Positions 55,481 to 62,306 of a DNA stretch of 64,000 bases are shown here, one piece after another (within the stretch, counting starts at the first letter, position 1; each line of letters opens with the position of its first letter). The DNA is from Paenibacillus sp. FSL H8-0079 (lineage in GTDB: Bacteria; Bacillota; Bacilli; Paenibacillales; Paenibacillaceae): contig NZ_CP150300.1 in assembly GCF_037991315.1 (NCBI RefSeq), positions 6,262,001 through 6,326,000 on the forward strand, in the 5' to 3' direction. Under the pieces are notes generated by a model. That model was not told the origin of the DNA. It made no database searches and worked only from the letters and a program-made list of their open reading frames with translations. The position numbers and the translations under genes are program-made.

Positions 55481-55511
55481 AAAAAGGACACCGGATGATA
55501 TCCAATGTCCT
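55481..55511 (-). terminator. Terminator after lspA
   Basis: On the minus strand AGGACATTGGAT pairs with ATCCGGTGTCCT, followed by TTTTTG; 50 bp past the lspA stop. Confidence 0.75.
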
Positions 55512-55560
55512 ACATTTATTAAGCTTATATTCAGCCACTGTAACGCTTTTATCCAACCTA

Positions 55561-56052
55561 TTAAGAACGCTCAACCTTCGGCAAAGCATTACGTAAACGC
55601 TTGGCCCGATAACTCTGATATGCACGAATCAACATGCCGATGATGATCATGACCACACCGATGTTAATTGCGACATCAGCGAGATTCAAAATCCCGCGTC
55701 CTGACGGAAACACGAGAAAATCCGTGACCCGGGCATAGATAAATCGATCGAGTGCATTTCCTAAAGCTCCACCGACCATAAAGCCCGCGCCAGCTTGCAT
55801 CCAGAAACCGCGAATCTCACCTTTACTCCGGTAATACAGCATGCCTGCTATGAACAGAACAGCAATCACACCGAACAGACGCGCATTTCCCTGAAACATG
55901 CTGCCCGCCATTCCACTGTTCTCGTAATGCTGTAACTGCATGCCCGAGTTACCCAGTCTCATCACGTCGCCAACTTCCATATACATTCTCACTGCAATCT
56001 TGGTTCCCTGATCCACCAAGGTCACCAGCAGTGCTACAAAATAAAACAGCAT
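55561..56052 (-). CDS. lspA: Lipoprotein signal peptidase (signal peptidase II)
   Basis: A 163-aa aspartic protease with four membrane helices that cleaves the signal peptide of lipid-modified prolipoproteins. It has LVTLVDQGTKIAV at the N-terminus, the catalytic D102 in GGALGNALDRF, and D126 in ILNLADVAINIG. AGGAGG precedes the ATG. Here it stands alone, without the rluD-like gene often following lspA, so it may be a second copy. Several lipoproteins in the window would be its substrates. Confidence 0.9.
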   Translation of the reverse strand: MLFYFVALLVTLVDQGTKIAVRMYMEVGDVMRLGNSGMQLQHYENSGMAGSMFQGNARLFGVIAVLFIAGMLYYRSKGEIRGFWMQAGAGFMVGGALGNALDRFIYARVTDFLVFPSGRGILNLADVAINIGVVMIIIGMLIRAYQSYRAKRLRNALPKVERS

Positions 56053-56230
56053 CGTGCTTCTCCTCCTGCCTACTGAGCGATAACTTATTTTAACTTTAAG
56101 AGTTATGTTTATTAGGTTCCCTTCACTTTAACACAGCCGGTGTACGGTATCCAAATGAACGATCTTTAACCACGCAAATAACGTCCACTAACATCGTTCA
56201 GACTGCATCCAGAAGGGACTACACTCATTC

Positions 56231-56758
56231 ATGTCGAATGTAGACATCAATCATATATGTAAAGGGGCTGCCTGTAATTTGAACCTGACCACGACAGAGA
56301 AATTAAAGGAAATGCAGCAGGAAGAAAAGGACTTGATATTTGGCAAATTTGATTCTGAAACAGCACTCCAACTTGGCCTGCATCTGGTTGAAGAAGCGAA
56401 GCGTCGTTCCCAAGCCGTGACCATCGACATCACCCTGAAAGGACATCGTCTCTTTTTGCATGCGATGGAAGGCACTCATCCCGACAACGAAGACTGGATT
56501 CGCCGCAAGAACAACGTGGTGAATCATTTCTCATCCAGCTCATGGCATACGGCTCTGCGGTTAAGAAAAGAGGACCAAACGCTTGAGCAGGATTTCAATC
56601 TGCCTTCATCGGACTATGTCCTGGCTGGTGGCGCTTTCCCGCTGATTCTGAAAAATGAGGGACAAGTCGGCACCATTACGGTATCGGGTTTACCTGATGA
56701 GGAAGACCATGATCTGGTCACGACAGGCATCCGCTCTTTTTTGTTGAAGCAAGGTTAG
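56231..56758 (+). CDS. UPF0303/heme-degrading-domain (HbpS-like) protein
   Basis: A 175-aa protein of the UPF0303 branch of the DUF336/HbpS-like fold. It shows EKDLIFGKFDSETALQLGLHLVEEA, VTIDITLKGHRLFLHAMEGTHPDNEDWIRRKNNVV and GGAFPLILKNEGQVGTITVSGLPDEEDHDL, with the central GTHPDNEDW histidine-acid region. Family relatives are about 160 aa; the start at 56231 adds ~15 N-terminal residues, and ATG 56312 gives a shorter form. Its role (heme binding or degradation) is only suggested by family names. It faces lspA divergently. Confidence 0.8.
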   Translation: MSNVDINHICKGAACNLNLTTTEKLKEMQQEEKDLIFGKFDSETALQLGLHLVEEAKRRSQAVTIDITLKGHRLFLHAMEGTHPDNEDWIRRKNNVVNHFSSSSWHTALRLRKEDQTLEQDFNLPSSDYVLAGGAFPLILKNEGQVGTITVSGLPDEEDHDLVTTGIRSFLLKQG

Positions 56759-56770
56759 ATTAAATGGAGC

Positions 56771-56812
56771 AAAAAAAGCCCACCTGATCAATATAGATCA
56801 AGTGGGCTTTAC
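56771..56812. terminator. Bidirectional terminator
   Basis: AAAGCCCACCTGATC pairs with GATCAAGTGGGCTTT around a short ATATA loop, with A- and T-rich flanks. It lies between the convergent UPF0303 and HAAS-domain genes. Confidence 0.8.
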
Positions 56813-56827
56813 TAGCTAAAGCAGTAC

Positions 56828-57805
56828 TCAGGACGGATTTTTGCTTTTCATAATATGGTACACATTGCTAAAGCTGCCGGAGAGAATGCCTGTAATCGGG
56901 AATATGGCCCAATTGATATCCCACCGTTGATATACAAAGCCTGTGAACAAGAAGATGGCTGTCGCCAGCGGCCATACAATCGCTTCCACGGCTCTCACAA
57001 TTTTTACTTCTTGCTTCTTCTCTACCGTCAACTGGTGCTTCTCCAGCAAGTTCGTGTAAGCCCCCTGAATATTGCCGTAATATACAAACAGGAATGCTCC
57101 TACCCCAGCCATAACCATAAAGGCAGATACACCATAAGAGGCGTAGTTATCATTGATAGAGGAGGCTGCGAAAATAAACACAGGAGACAGAATGCACAGG
57201 CAGACACCCGTAATGATGGCTATACGATAAGTCAGCGCGAAGCTCTCCCGACTATGCTGAATACTCATTTTAAGTGTATAAGGAAGCTGGAAGCCCTTCT
57301 CCATATGACTGAAGCGTTCAAGCTTCATGCCACTGTGAATGAACATGCCTACCGCAATGGCAATCAGCACGAACATGCCGATCAGGCCCAGTACAGCCCC
57401 TGTTTCCACCGAACGGTTTGCAGCTGAAGTGGCATAGTTCTCAAATAAAGTATCCATGAAAATCAGAAACGCCACACCCGACGCGCACAATAAAACACCC
57501 AGCCCGATCCAAAATCCGGCATTTCTTTTTGCAGTGGTATATGCGTAGGCTTCTTCTTCCGTCAGCACAGGTACTGCCTCTTCCGCACTGACTGGTTGAA
57601 TACCGAGTTCTGCAGTTAGCTCCTCGATATTACCGAATTCTGAGATCACAATACCGATGGCTTCATTCTCCGACTTGCCTTCCCGCTTCAACTCCAGGTA
57701 CTTATCTTCCATCCCCGAAAGGAGTTCCTGCTTCAGATGCTCCACCTCGGGTGTCTTCGGTAGACCAGCAAACATGTTCTCCAGATACACCATAATTGTC
57801 TCCAT
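56828..57805 (-). CDS. HAAS/permease-prefix-domain membrane protein
   Basis: A 325-aa protein. The N-terminal ~90 residues form the HAAS domain (MVYLENMFAGLPKTPEVEHLKQELLSGMEDKY, ISEFGNIEELTAELG), found next to PadR regulators. Six or so hydrophobic segments follow, in two blocks. HAAS proteins often bind or signal to the partner regulator and have poorly defined transport or stress roles. The gene follows the PadR gene with 6 bp between, so they form a classical PadR-HAAS operon. No specific activity can be assigned. Confidence 0.8.
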   Translation of the reverse strand: METIMVYLENMFAGLPKTPEVEHLKQELLSGMEDKYLELKREGKSENEAIGIVISEFGNIEELTAELGIQPVSAEEAVPVLTEEEAYAYTTAKRNAGFWIGLGVLLCASGVAFLIFMDTLFENYATSAANRSVETGAVLGLIGMFVLIAIAVGMFIHSGMKLERFSHMEKGFQLPYTLKMSIQHSRESFALTYRIAIITGVCLCILSPVFIFAASSINDNYASYGVSAFMVMAGVGAFLFVYYGNIQGAYTNLLEKHQLTVEKKQEVKIVRAVEAIVWPLATAIFLFTGFVYQRWDINWAIFPITGILSGSFSNVYHIMKSKNPS

Positions 57806-57811
57806 GTTCCG

Positions 57812-58141
57812 TCACAACTCCCTGATAAATAGATTAACAACCTCCTGCGTAACCTTCCATTCCTCACACTTTTCTCTGTAATAGTCGAGGCCGGGCAGCG
57901 TAATCCGGTAATAGGTACGGCGCTTTCCCAAACTATTCTCATCCAGGTAAAACGATTCAATATAACCGTTCTTCTCCAATCGGGTGAAGGCCGAGTATAA
58001 TGTCGTCTCCTTCATGACGTACTTTTCCTCTGTCAGCTGCCTGATGTTCTTGGAAATCTCGTAGCCGTACGACTCCCCTTCGAGCAGCATGTAGAGGATC
58101 AGCGTATCATTGTAGCCACGTATAACGTCACTGCTGATCAC
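57812..58141 (-). CDS. PadR-family transcriptional repressor
   Basis: A 109-aa winged-helix repressor: LILYMLLEGESYGYEISKNIRQLTEEKYVMKETTLYSAFTRLEKNGYIESFYLDENSLGKRRTYYRITLPG covers the PadR HTH and wing, with a short C-terminal dimerisation helix. A GTG at 58141 with GAGGAGG upstream is the start. It is co-transcribed with the HAAS gene. Its own promoter is embedded in a long inverted repeat, the likely operator. Confidence 0.85.
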   Translation of the reverse strand: MISSDVIRGYNDTLILYMLLEGESYGYEISKNIRQLTEEKYVMKETTLYSAFTRLEKNGYIESFYLDENSLGKRRTYYRITLPGLDYYREKCEEWKVTQEVVNLFIREL

Positions 58142-58161
58142 AAAAGATACTCCTCCTCATT

Positions 58162-58216
58162 ACTTCATCTGTCGTAGTAGTTGAAGTATAGCACATTTTA
58201 CTACGACAGGTGAAGT
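58162..58216. promoter_or_regulatory. PadR-gene promoter within an 18-bp inverted repeat
   Basis: ACTTCATCTGTCGTAGTA (58162-58179) and TACTACGACAGGTGAAGT (58199-58216) are complementary at 17 of 18 positions across 19 bp. On the minus strand a TATACT -10 and a TTCACC -35 (18-bp spacing) lie within the repeat. It probably serves as operator for autorepression. Confidence 0.7.
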
Positions 58217-58238
58217 AGTTATGCCAAAAATGGGCAAT

Positions 58239-58272
58239 AAAAAATCCGTACCTGGGATAGGCACGGATTTTC
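58239..58272 (-). terminator. Terminator after the nucleoside hydrolase
   Basis: AAAATCCGTGCCT pairs with AGGTACGGATTTT around TATCCC, followed on the minus strand by TTTTTTATT. It lies 30 bp past the stop. Confidence 0.75.
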
Positions 58273-58300
58273 TTCTTTTTCCTGTAGTTAAATTCCTGCT

Positions 58301-59248
58301 TTATTGGATCGCTGAGAGAACGTCCAGCAGCATGGATTTGAACTTGGGCCGATCAATGGCTTCACATACACGTACATTCGGCTCTTTGCCAAAACGTCCG
58401 TTGATATCCACCACACTGTATCCGCGCGTCAGTTCTCCAGCCGCTTCCACATCCACATAATATTGACCCGACTTGGTCATGATGGATTCATCTGCCGCAA
58501 CAGCCATTAGCAACGTATCGGGATGAGTTGTGCCATTGAGTTTATGTACCGACTTGTTGAACTGCATAACCACTTTGTTGATTGCAGTGAAGAAATCGGC
58601 ACCCGATGTACCGAGAGCTGCAATCTCTGCATGATCATCGTCGTCCATCACTGAATATTGCGTACACATCTCCCAGCCAACCATCGTGATCGGAATGCCT
58701 GCATGCAGTACAATTTTCGCCGCTTCCGGGTCTACATAGAAGTTATACTCCGCTGCTGGTGTGATATTGCCGAGTGCATTATTCGTTCCGCCCATGATGT
58801 ACAGGTGAGCAATCTCCGGAATAATGGTTGGGTCCTTCTGGATCGCCATTGCAATGTTGGTCAAAGGGGCAATCGCCAACAGCTCAATTTCACCTGGATG
58901 TGCGTGCACCTTCTCAATGATGAAATCAACCGCATGCCCGCTCTCGGGACGTTGATCCGCCTTCGGGAAATGCGCGCCGCCCATGCCGTCATCGCCATGC
59001 ACGTCTTCCACTGTGCGGTGCTGAGCCTTACCGTAGGCCATTAGCGGACGCTCGCAACCTTTATATACAGGCACCTTGCCGCCATGTCCAGCAACCTGTA
59101 CCGTGTACAGGGCATTTTCAACCTCTTGGTCGAATTGTACGTTACCGCCCGTAATGGTGATGCCTTCCACCTGAAAGTGGTGCAATGCCGTCAGGATCGC
59201 AATCGTATCGTCTCCTGCTGTATCTGTATCGATGATGACTCTTCTCAT
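58301..59248 (-). CDS. Inosine/uridine-preferring nucleoside hydrolase family protein
   Basis: A 315-aa calcium-dependent N-ribohydrolase of the IU_nuc_hydro family: IIDTDTAGDDTIAILTAL holds the DxDxxxDD metal site (residues 6-14), with IMGGTNNALGNITPAAEYNFYVDPEAA and the NP-type metal aspartate following. It cleaves nucleosides to base and ribose. The longer reading from 59281 has no ribosome site; ATG 59248 has AAGGAG at about 10 nt. Copy E of the intergenic element lies 53 bp upstream. Substrate preference cannot be inferred. Confidence 0.88.
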   Translation of the reverse strand: MRRVIIDTDTAGDDTIAILTALHHFQVEGITITGGNVQFDQEVENALYTVQVAGHGGKVPVYKGCERPLMAYGKAQHRTVEDVHGDDGMGGAHFPKADQRPESGHAVDFIIEKVHAHPGEIELLAIAPLTNIAMAIQKDPTIIPEIAHLYIMGGTNNALGNITPAAEYNFYVDPEAAKIVLHAGIPITMVGWEMCTQYSVMDDDDHAEIAALGTSGADFFTAINKVVMQFNKSVHKLNGTTHPDTLLMAVAADESIMTKSGQYYVDVEAAGELTRGYSVVDINGRFGKEPNVRVCEAIDRPKFKSMLLDVLSAIQ

Positions 59249-59300
59249 GATGCCGCGCTCCTTCTTCCGTTTGATATTCATTTAGAACAAAAATACAACA

Positions 59301-59453
59301 TTACACTTAATAACTCTGCGTACAGAACAATCTTAAGATCGCTGTTACCCTCAGATTTTTTTGTATACCTTCTTTCAAAGGTAAAAATCCGATGATAAAG
59401 GCGAACGCTTCGCTTCTCCAGATTTTTTCTGTCCTCTTCGTTTTCGTGTAAAC
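59301..59453 (-). repeat. Modular intergenic element, copy E
   Basis: In minus-strand reading it starts TTTACACGAAAACGAAGAG, has GGACAGAAAAAATCTGGAGA, only the ATCGGATTTTTACCTTT...AAAATCTGAGGGTAACAGCGATC module, and ends AAGTGTAA. It points toward the nucleoside hydrolase. The ends are the best preserved part. Confidence 0.75.
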
Positions 59454-59494
59454 ACTATATTCATTCTAAATTATCGTTTATCTCTAGGCCTATT

Positions 59495-59899
59495 TTACAT
59501 CAAAAACGTACCAATGACGATGGAAACGCCGATGATAATCGAACGCAGCAGCTGGGCTACCGCCATATTGCCTCGTGCAATTTCGTCACACACCCGCATT
59601 TTTGGAATCAGGAAATCAAATATAATATAGACCAGGCACAACACAATAATTCCAAACGCCGACCACAGCAGCATATCCAACCACGAATGCGTCGAGAAAG
59701 ATACCATCCCCACAATAATACACAGTCCCAGCAATTTGCTGCCCATATACATACCTGCCGCCTCGTTACCTTTGGCGATTTCCTCACTATCGTTATACCG
59801 GGTCAATTTGCTAAAAGCGAAATATCCACATACCAATACCACCAGCAGAATGCCTACACCCACCGCGACATTCACGAGGTTCAATCCCAAGTTCTCCAT
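59495..59899 (-). CDS. DUF350-family membrane protein
   Basis: A 134-aa protein of four hydrophobic segments arranged as an internal duplication: KGNEAAGMYMGSKLLGLCII and RGNMAVAQLLRSIIIGVSIV are equivalent parts of the DUF350 repeat. Function unknown; the family occurs next to GspS-like ATP-grasp enzymes (E. coli yjfL beside yjfC). Its start overlaps the ATP-grasp stop by 19 bp, so translation is coupled. It is last in the four-gene cassette. Confidence 0.8.
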   Translation of the reverse strand: MENLGLNLVNVAVGVGILLVVLVCGYFAFSKLTRYNDSEEIAKGNEAAGMYMGSKLLGLCIIVGMVSFSTHSWLDMLLWSAFGIIVLCLVYIIFDFLIPKMRVCDEIARGNMAVAQLLRSIIIGVSIVIGTFLM

Positions 59900-61281
59900 T
59901 CCTTCTCCTCCTCATCATTCATCCGTTCACGAACCGTAGCCGCGCAATAATAGGCCATATCTCCGGTTACTTTCTCCCCGACCCGTGGTAGTATCCCAGC
60001 CAAACGCCCACCGATAACAAACACCCCTGTAAGCAGATAACCGCTGTACGCTCCATCTTTCGTCTCGATCACGGCCTGCTCCATTGGAACCAGCTGCTGA
60101 TAGATTTTGGGCTGATTTTCGTAATAAGCTGTAATCTCTTCATCCTCGTCTGTCGCTCCAGTTGCAAGATTCGATTCCAGTTTCTCGCTAAGGGAATACT
60201 CTATATCCTGCTTTCCAAAGGCATTGTCCGTTTCTCCATCCAGCAAAAGAGTTCCTCTGCCTTCGCGCCCCCAATAACTTTTGGCTACATATGGTATGGC
60301 GCTCAGCTCGAAAGGCTCAGCTGAAAAATAGGTGGGCAGCAGATATCGGGAAATCACGTCCATCTCTGCTTCATCAAAGAGGGTAAACCCGCAATATTCC
60401 GGGGTTTGCTCGTTCCGCTCGTAGAGCGACCAGATTGCCGCCATGAAGCCTTTGCTCTGCATCAGCACATGCTGAACGGGATTCATCAGGCCAAGTCGTC
60501 CCTCCCGTACAAGATCAAGCAGGGCTACGCCAATGTCCACTCCTGTCGTCTCATCCCGATCATCGATCAGATACTCCAGCGGATAGAGACGGTACAGCAG
60601 GTTAATCTCCCGACCCTGATGGTAAAGCGCCTCCCCCGGAACAATCTCCAGTTCATCCAGTGGAGCATAGAAGACATCGTATCCGGCTTCCTGACAACGT
60701 CTCATCAGGTATTCCGTATTTGTTCGATCTTCGACATGTTCGCCAAAAGAAGTGAATGTCACCGGACCCTGCAATCCTTGGTTTGCGTAGAATTCGAGCC
60801 ATATCCTAAAACACTCCCGAATACATACATCCATCTCGGCAGATGGTGCAGTTAGCGTAGCATCCTCAGCAAGACCGACCAGGATATCTTCCAATGCAGC
60901 AGCCTCCGGTATACCCGTAGGGGTGTCCGTATTATTTTCAATACACTTGGGCCCAGCCTCTCCAATAATCCAGTCCTGACGGGTAATGCCTCCAGTTACC
61001 AACTCCATACGTGCCGCTGGGATAAGCCCCGGATGTATACCCAACTGATACTCCAAAAAAGAATCCGGCATGTATTGCTGGATAAATCGCATCACTTTAC
61101 AGTAAATGCCGTCTACCGCCTCGGCTGCAATACGCAACTCCTCTACCTCCGAGAGAGAATAGACCGTTAATGCAGGCACACAATATTGCTTCCCGTACAT
61201 TCGATGGTATGGAATCTGTTGTCCCGCCTCACCCTGAAATACCTCTTCGTGACTTAACGGCAGTTGAACCACTTGCCTCAT
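59881..61281 (-). CDS. Glutathionylspermidine synthase-like ATP-grasp enzyme
   Basis: A 466-aa relative of the GspS synthetase domain (YjfC/YgiC branch). ENNTDTPTGIPEAAALEDI, FTSFGEHVEDRTNTEYL and NPVQHVLMQSKGFMAAIW provide the nucleotide- and metal-binding pattern, followed by YVAKSYWGREGRGTLLL in the ATP-grasp lysine/Gly loop. YjfC-type enzymes are proposed ligases that form an amide bond, but their natural substrate is unknown. GGGAGG at 8 nt supports the ATG at 61281; the longer open frame to 61470 covers the lipoprotein gene. Part of the 59495-62037 operon. Confidence 0.85.
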   Translation of the reverse strand: MRQVVQLPLSHEEVFQGEAGQQIPYHRMYGKQYCVPALTVYSLSEVEELRIAAEAVDGIYCKVMRFIQQYMPDSFLEYQLGIHPGLIPAARMELVTGGITRQDWIIGEAGPKCIENNTDTPTGIPEAAALEDILVGLAEDATLTAPSAEMDVCIRECFRIWLEFYANQGLQGPVTFTSFGEHVEDRTNTEYLMRRCQEAGYDVFYAPLDELEIVPGEALYHQGREINLLYRLYPLEYLIDDRDETTGVDIGVALLDLVREGRLGLMNPVQHVLMQSKGFMAAIWSLYERNEQTPEYCGFTLFDEAEMDVISRYLLPTYFSAEPFELSAIPYVAKSYWGREGRGTLLLDGETDNAFGKQDIEYSLSEKLESNLATGATDEDEEITAYYENQPKIYQQLVPMEQAVIETKDGAYSGYLLTGVFVIGGRLAGILPRVGEKVTGDMAYYCAATVRERMNDEEEKEWRTWD

Positions 61282-61285
61282 CCGT

Positions 61286-61570
61286 TTATCCTCCCGAGCT
61301 GCGGAAGAAGCTACCGAAGCCGCTTGATTTGGACTTGGATTTGCTATAGGAGCTGTTACTATCCTTGTTGCTTCGATACGACGACCCACCGTAGTAATAG
61401 TGCCCACTGCTGGAATCATATTCACATCCGGTATCATACTCCGGGTCACATTCATCATTGTTGCTGCCACAACCGGATAACACGGCAGGAACCGCCAGCA
61501 TCAGGGAGAAAGCAACCAGTTTCGCTTTTGACCCGGGTTTCGATGCTTGCCCCCGCTCTTGGTCACTCAT
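61286..61570 (-). CDS. Small Ser/Lys/Tyr-rich lipoprotein
   Basis: A 94-aa lipoprotein: basic start, hydrophobic core LVAFSLMLAVPAVLSGC with lipobox VLSGC, then NNDECDPEYDTGCEYDSSSGHYYYGG and a Ser/Lys tail ending SGFGSFFRSSGG. The tail and context recall the DUF1190-like lipoproteins YgiB/YjfM of E. coli, though similarity is only local. Two extra Cys in the mature part could form a disulfide. It overlaps the upstream stop (TGATG) and ends 4 bp before the ATP-grasp start. Confidence 0.75.
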   Translation of the reverse strand: MSDQERGQASKPGSKAKLVAFSLMLAVPAVLSGCGSNNDECDPEYDTGCEYDSSSGHYYYGGSSYRSNKDSNSSYSKSKSKSSGFGSFFRSSGG

Positions 61571-62037
61571 CACAGATCCACCTCTTTCATATAAAACAAC
61601 ACTTTCTTGCGATCCGCATCCAGCACGGAATACAGGAATTCATACGTCTTGCCAGCGCGAACCATGTAATGGTCCAGCAGTTGCTCGGCAAGTTCCATCG
61701 TATAGGTGGAGGAAGCTGTGAGTTCCAACTCCTGAAATGAACTTCCATTCCACAACATATACTCTGCACTGTACATGGAGGACATTTTGCACATTACCAG
61801 CGCAGCGTCCGCAATCGCCGCACCGTACACATCCGGCATCTGTTGCTCATACGCCGTTACATATACTGCATGTTCCCGCCCATCCTGGCATTCATTGGAC
61901 AGATGCGCCCAGAGTTTGTTTTTCACCAAGGTGGCATCCACCAGTTTGCGCATGAACAGTTCATCTCGTGTGACTGAAGTCTGTTCCAGCACCCCCGTCT
62001 CCGCCTGTCGATCATCCGACCAACTCCGATACGTCAA
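61570..62037 (-). CDS. Unrecognised protein, first gene of the ATP-grasp cassette
   Basis: A protein of up to 155 aa that I do not recognise. Helical stretches ELFMRKLVDATLVKNKLWAHL and YGAAIADAALVMCKMSSMYSAEYMLWNG are followed by TYTMELAEQLLDHYMVR and FYMKEVDL. There is no membrane segment or signal peptide. The open frame starts with a TTG at 62037; GGGAGG lies too far upstream (about 22 nt) for it, so the start may be wrong; ATG 61953 is an alternative. It sits upstream of the lipoprotein, sharing the overlap TGATG, so it is co-transcribed with the ATP-grasp cassette. Confidence 0.65.
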   Translation of the reverse strand: MTYRSWSDDRQAETGVLEQTSVTRDELFMRKLVDATLVKNKLWAHLSNECQDGREHAVYVTAYEQQMPDVYGAAIADAALVMCKMSSMYSAEYMLWNGSSFQELELTASSTYTMELAEQLLDHYMVRAGKTYEFLYSVLDADRKKVLFYMKEVDL

Positions 62038-62244
62038 TGAATAATAGATACCGATAACCTCCCTTTTTGTAAGCTCTTAGGTGAGCCGTTTCAATTCATA
62101 CAAACGTATTTAACGCATGGGGAGGTAAAAAGTTACACTATTCCCCATGACATGTAATAAAGAACATGTTGGCTACCTTCGTTCTCCGATTAACGAAGCA
62201 GGAAATAACATACTGTTTTCTGCGTTTGGTATGTAATTCAGTTC

Positions 62245-62271
62245 AAAAAGGCCGGAGAAGACTCTCCGACC
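62245..62271 (-). terminator. Terminator after the ABC-F gene
   Basis: On the minus strand GGTCGGAGA pairs with TTCTCCGGCC, followed by TTTTTG; about 36 bp past the stop. The rest of 62038-62306 contains no recognised feature. Confidence 0.75.
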
Positions 62272-62306
62272 GCACTTGTTTAATCTTATGATCATGCCAT
62301 TCGGAC

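Noticed and set aside
61570..62037. Assigning this to DUF2491 (YjfK) by analogy to E. coli
   Set aside because: No motif supports the assignment and its length is shorter; context alone is not enough.
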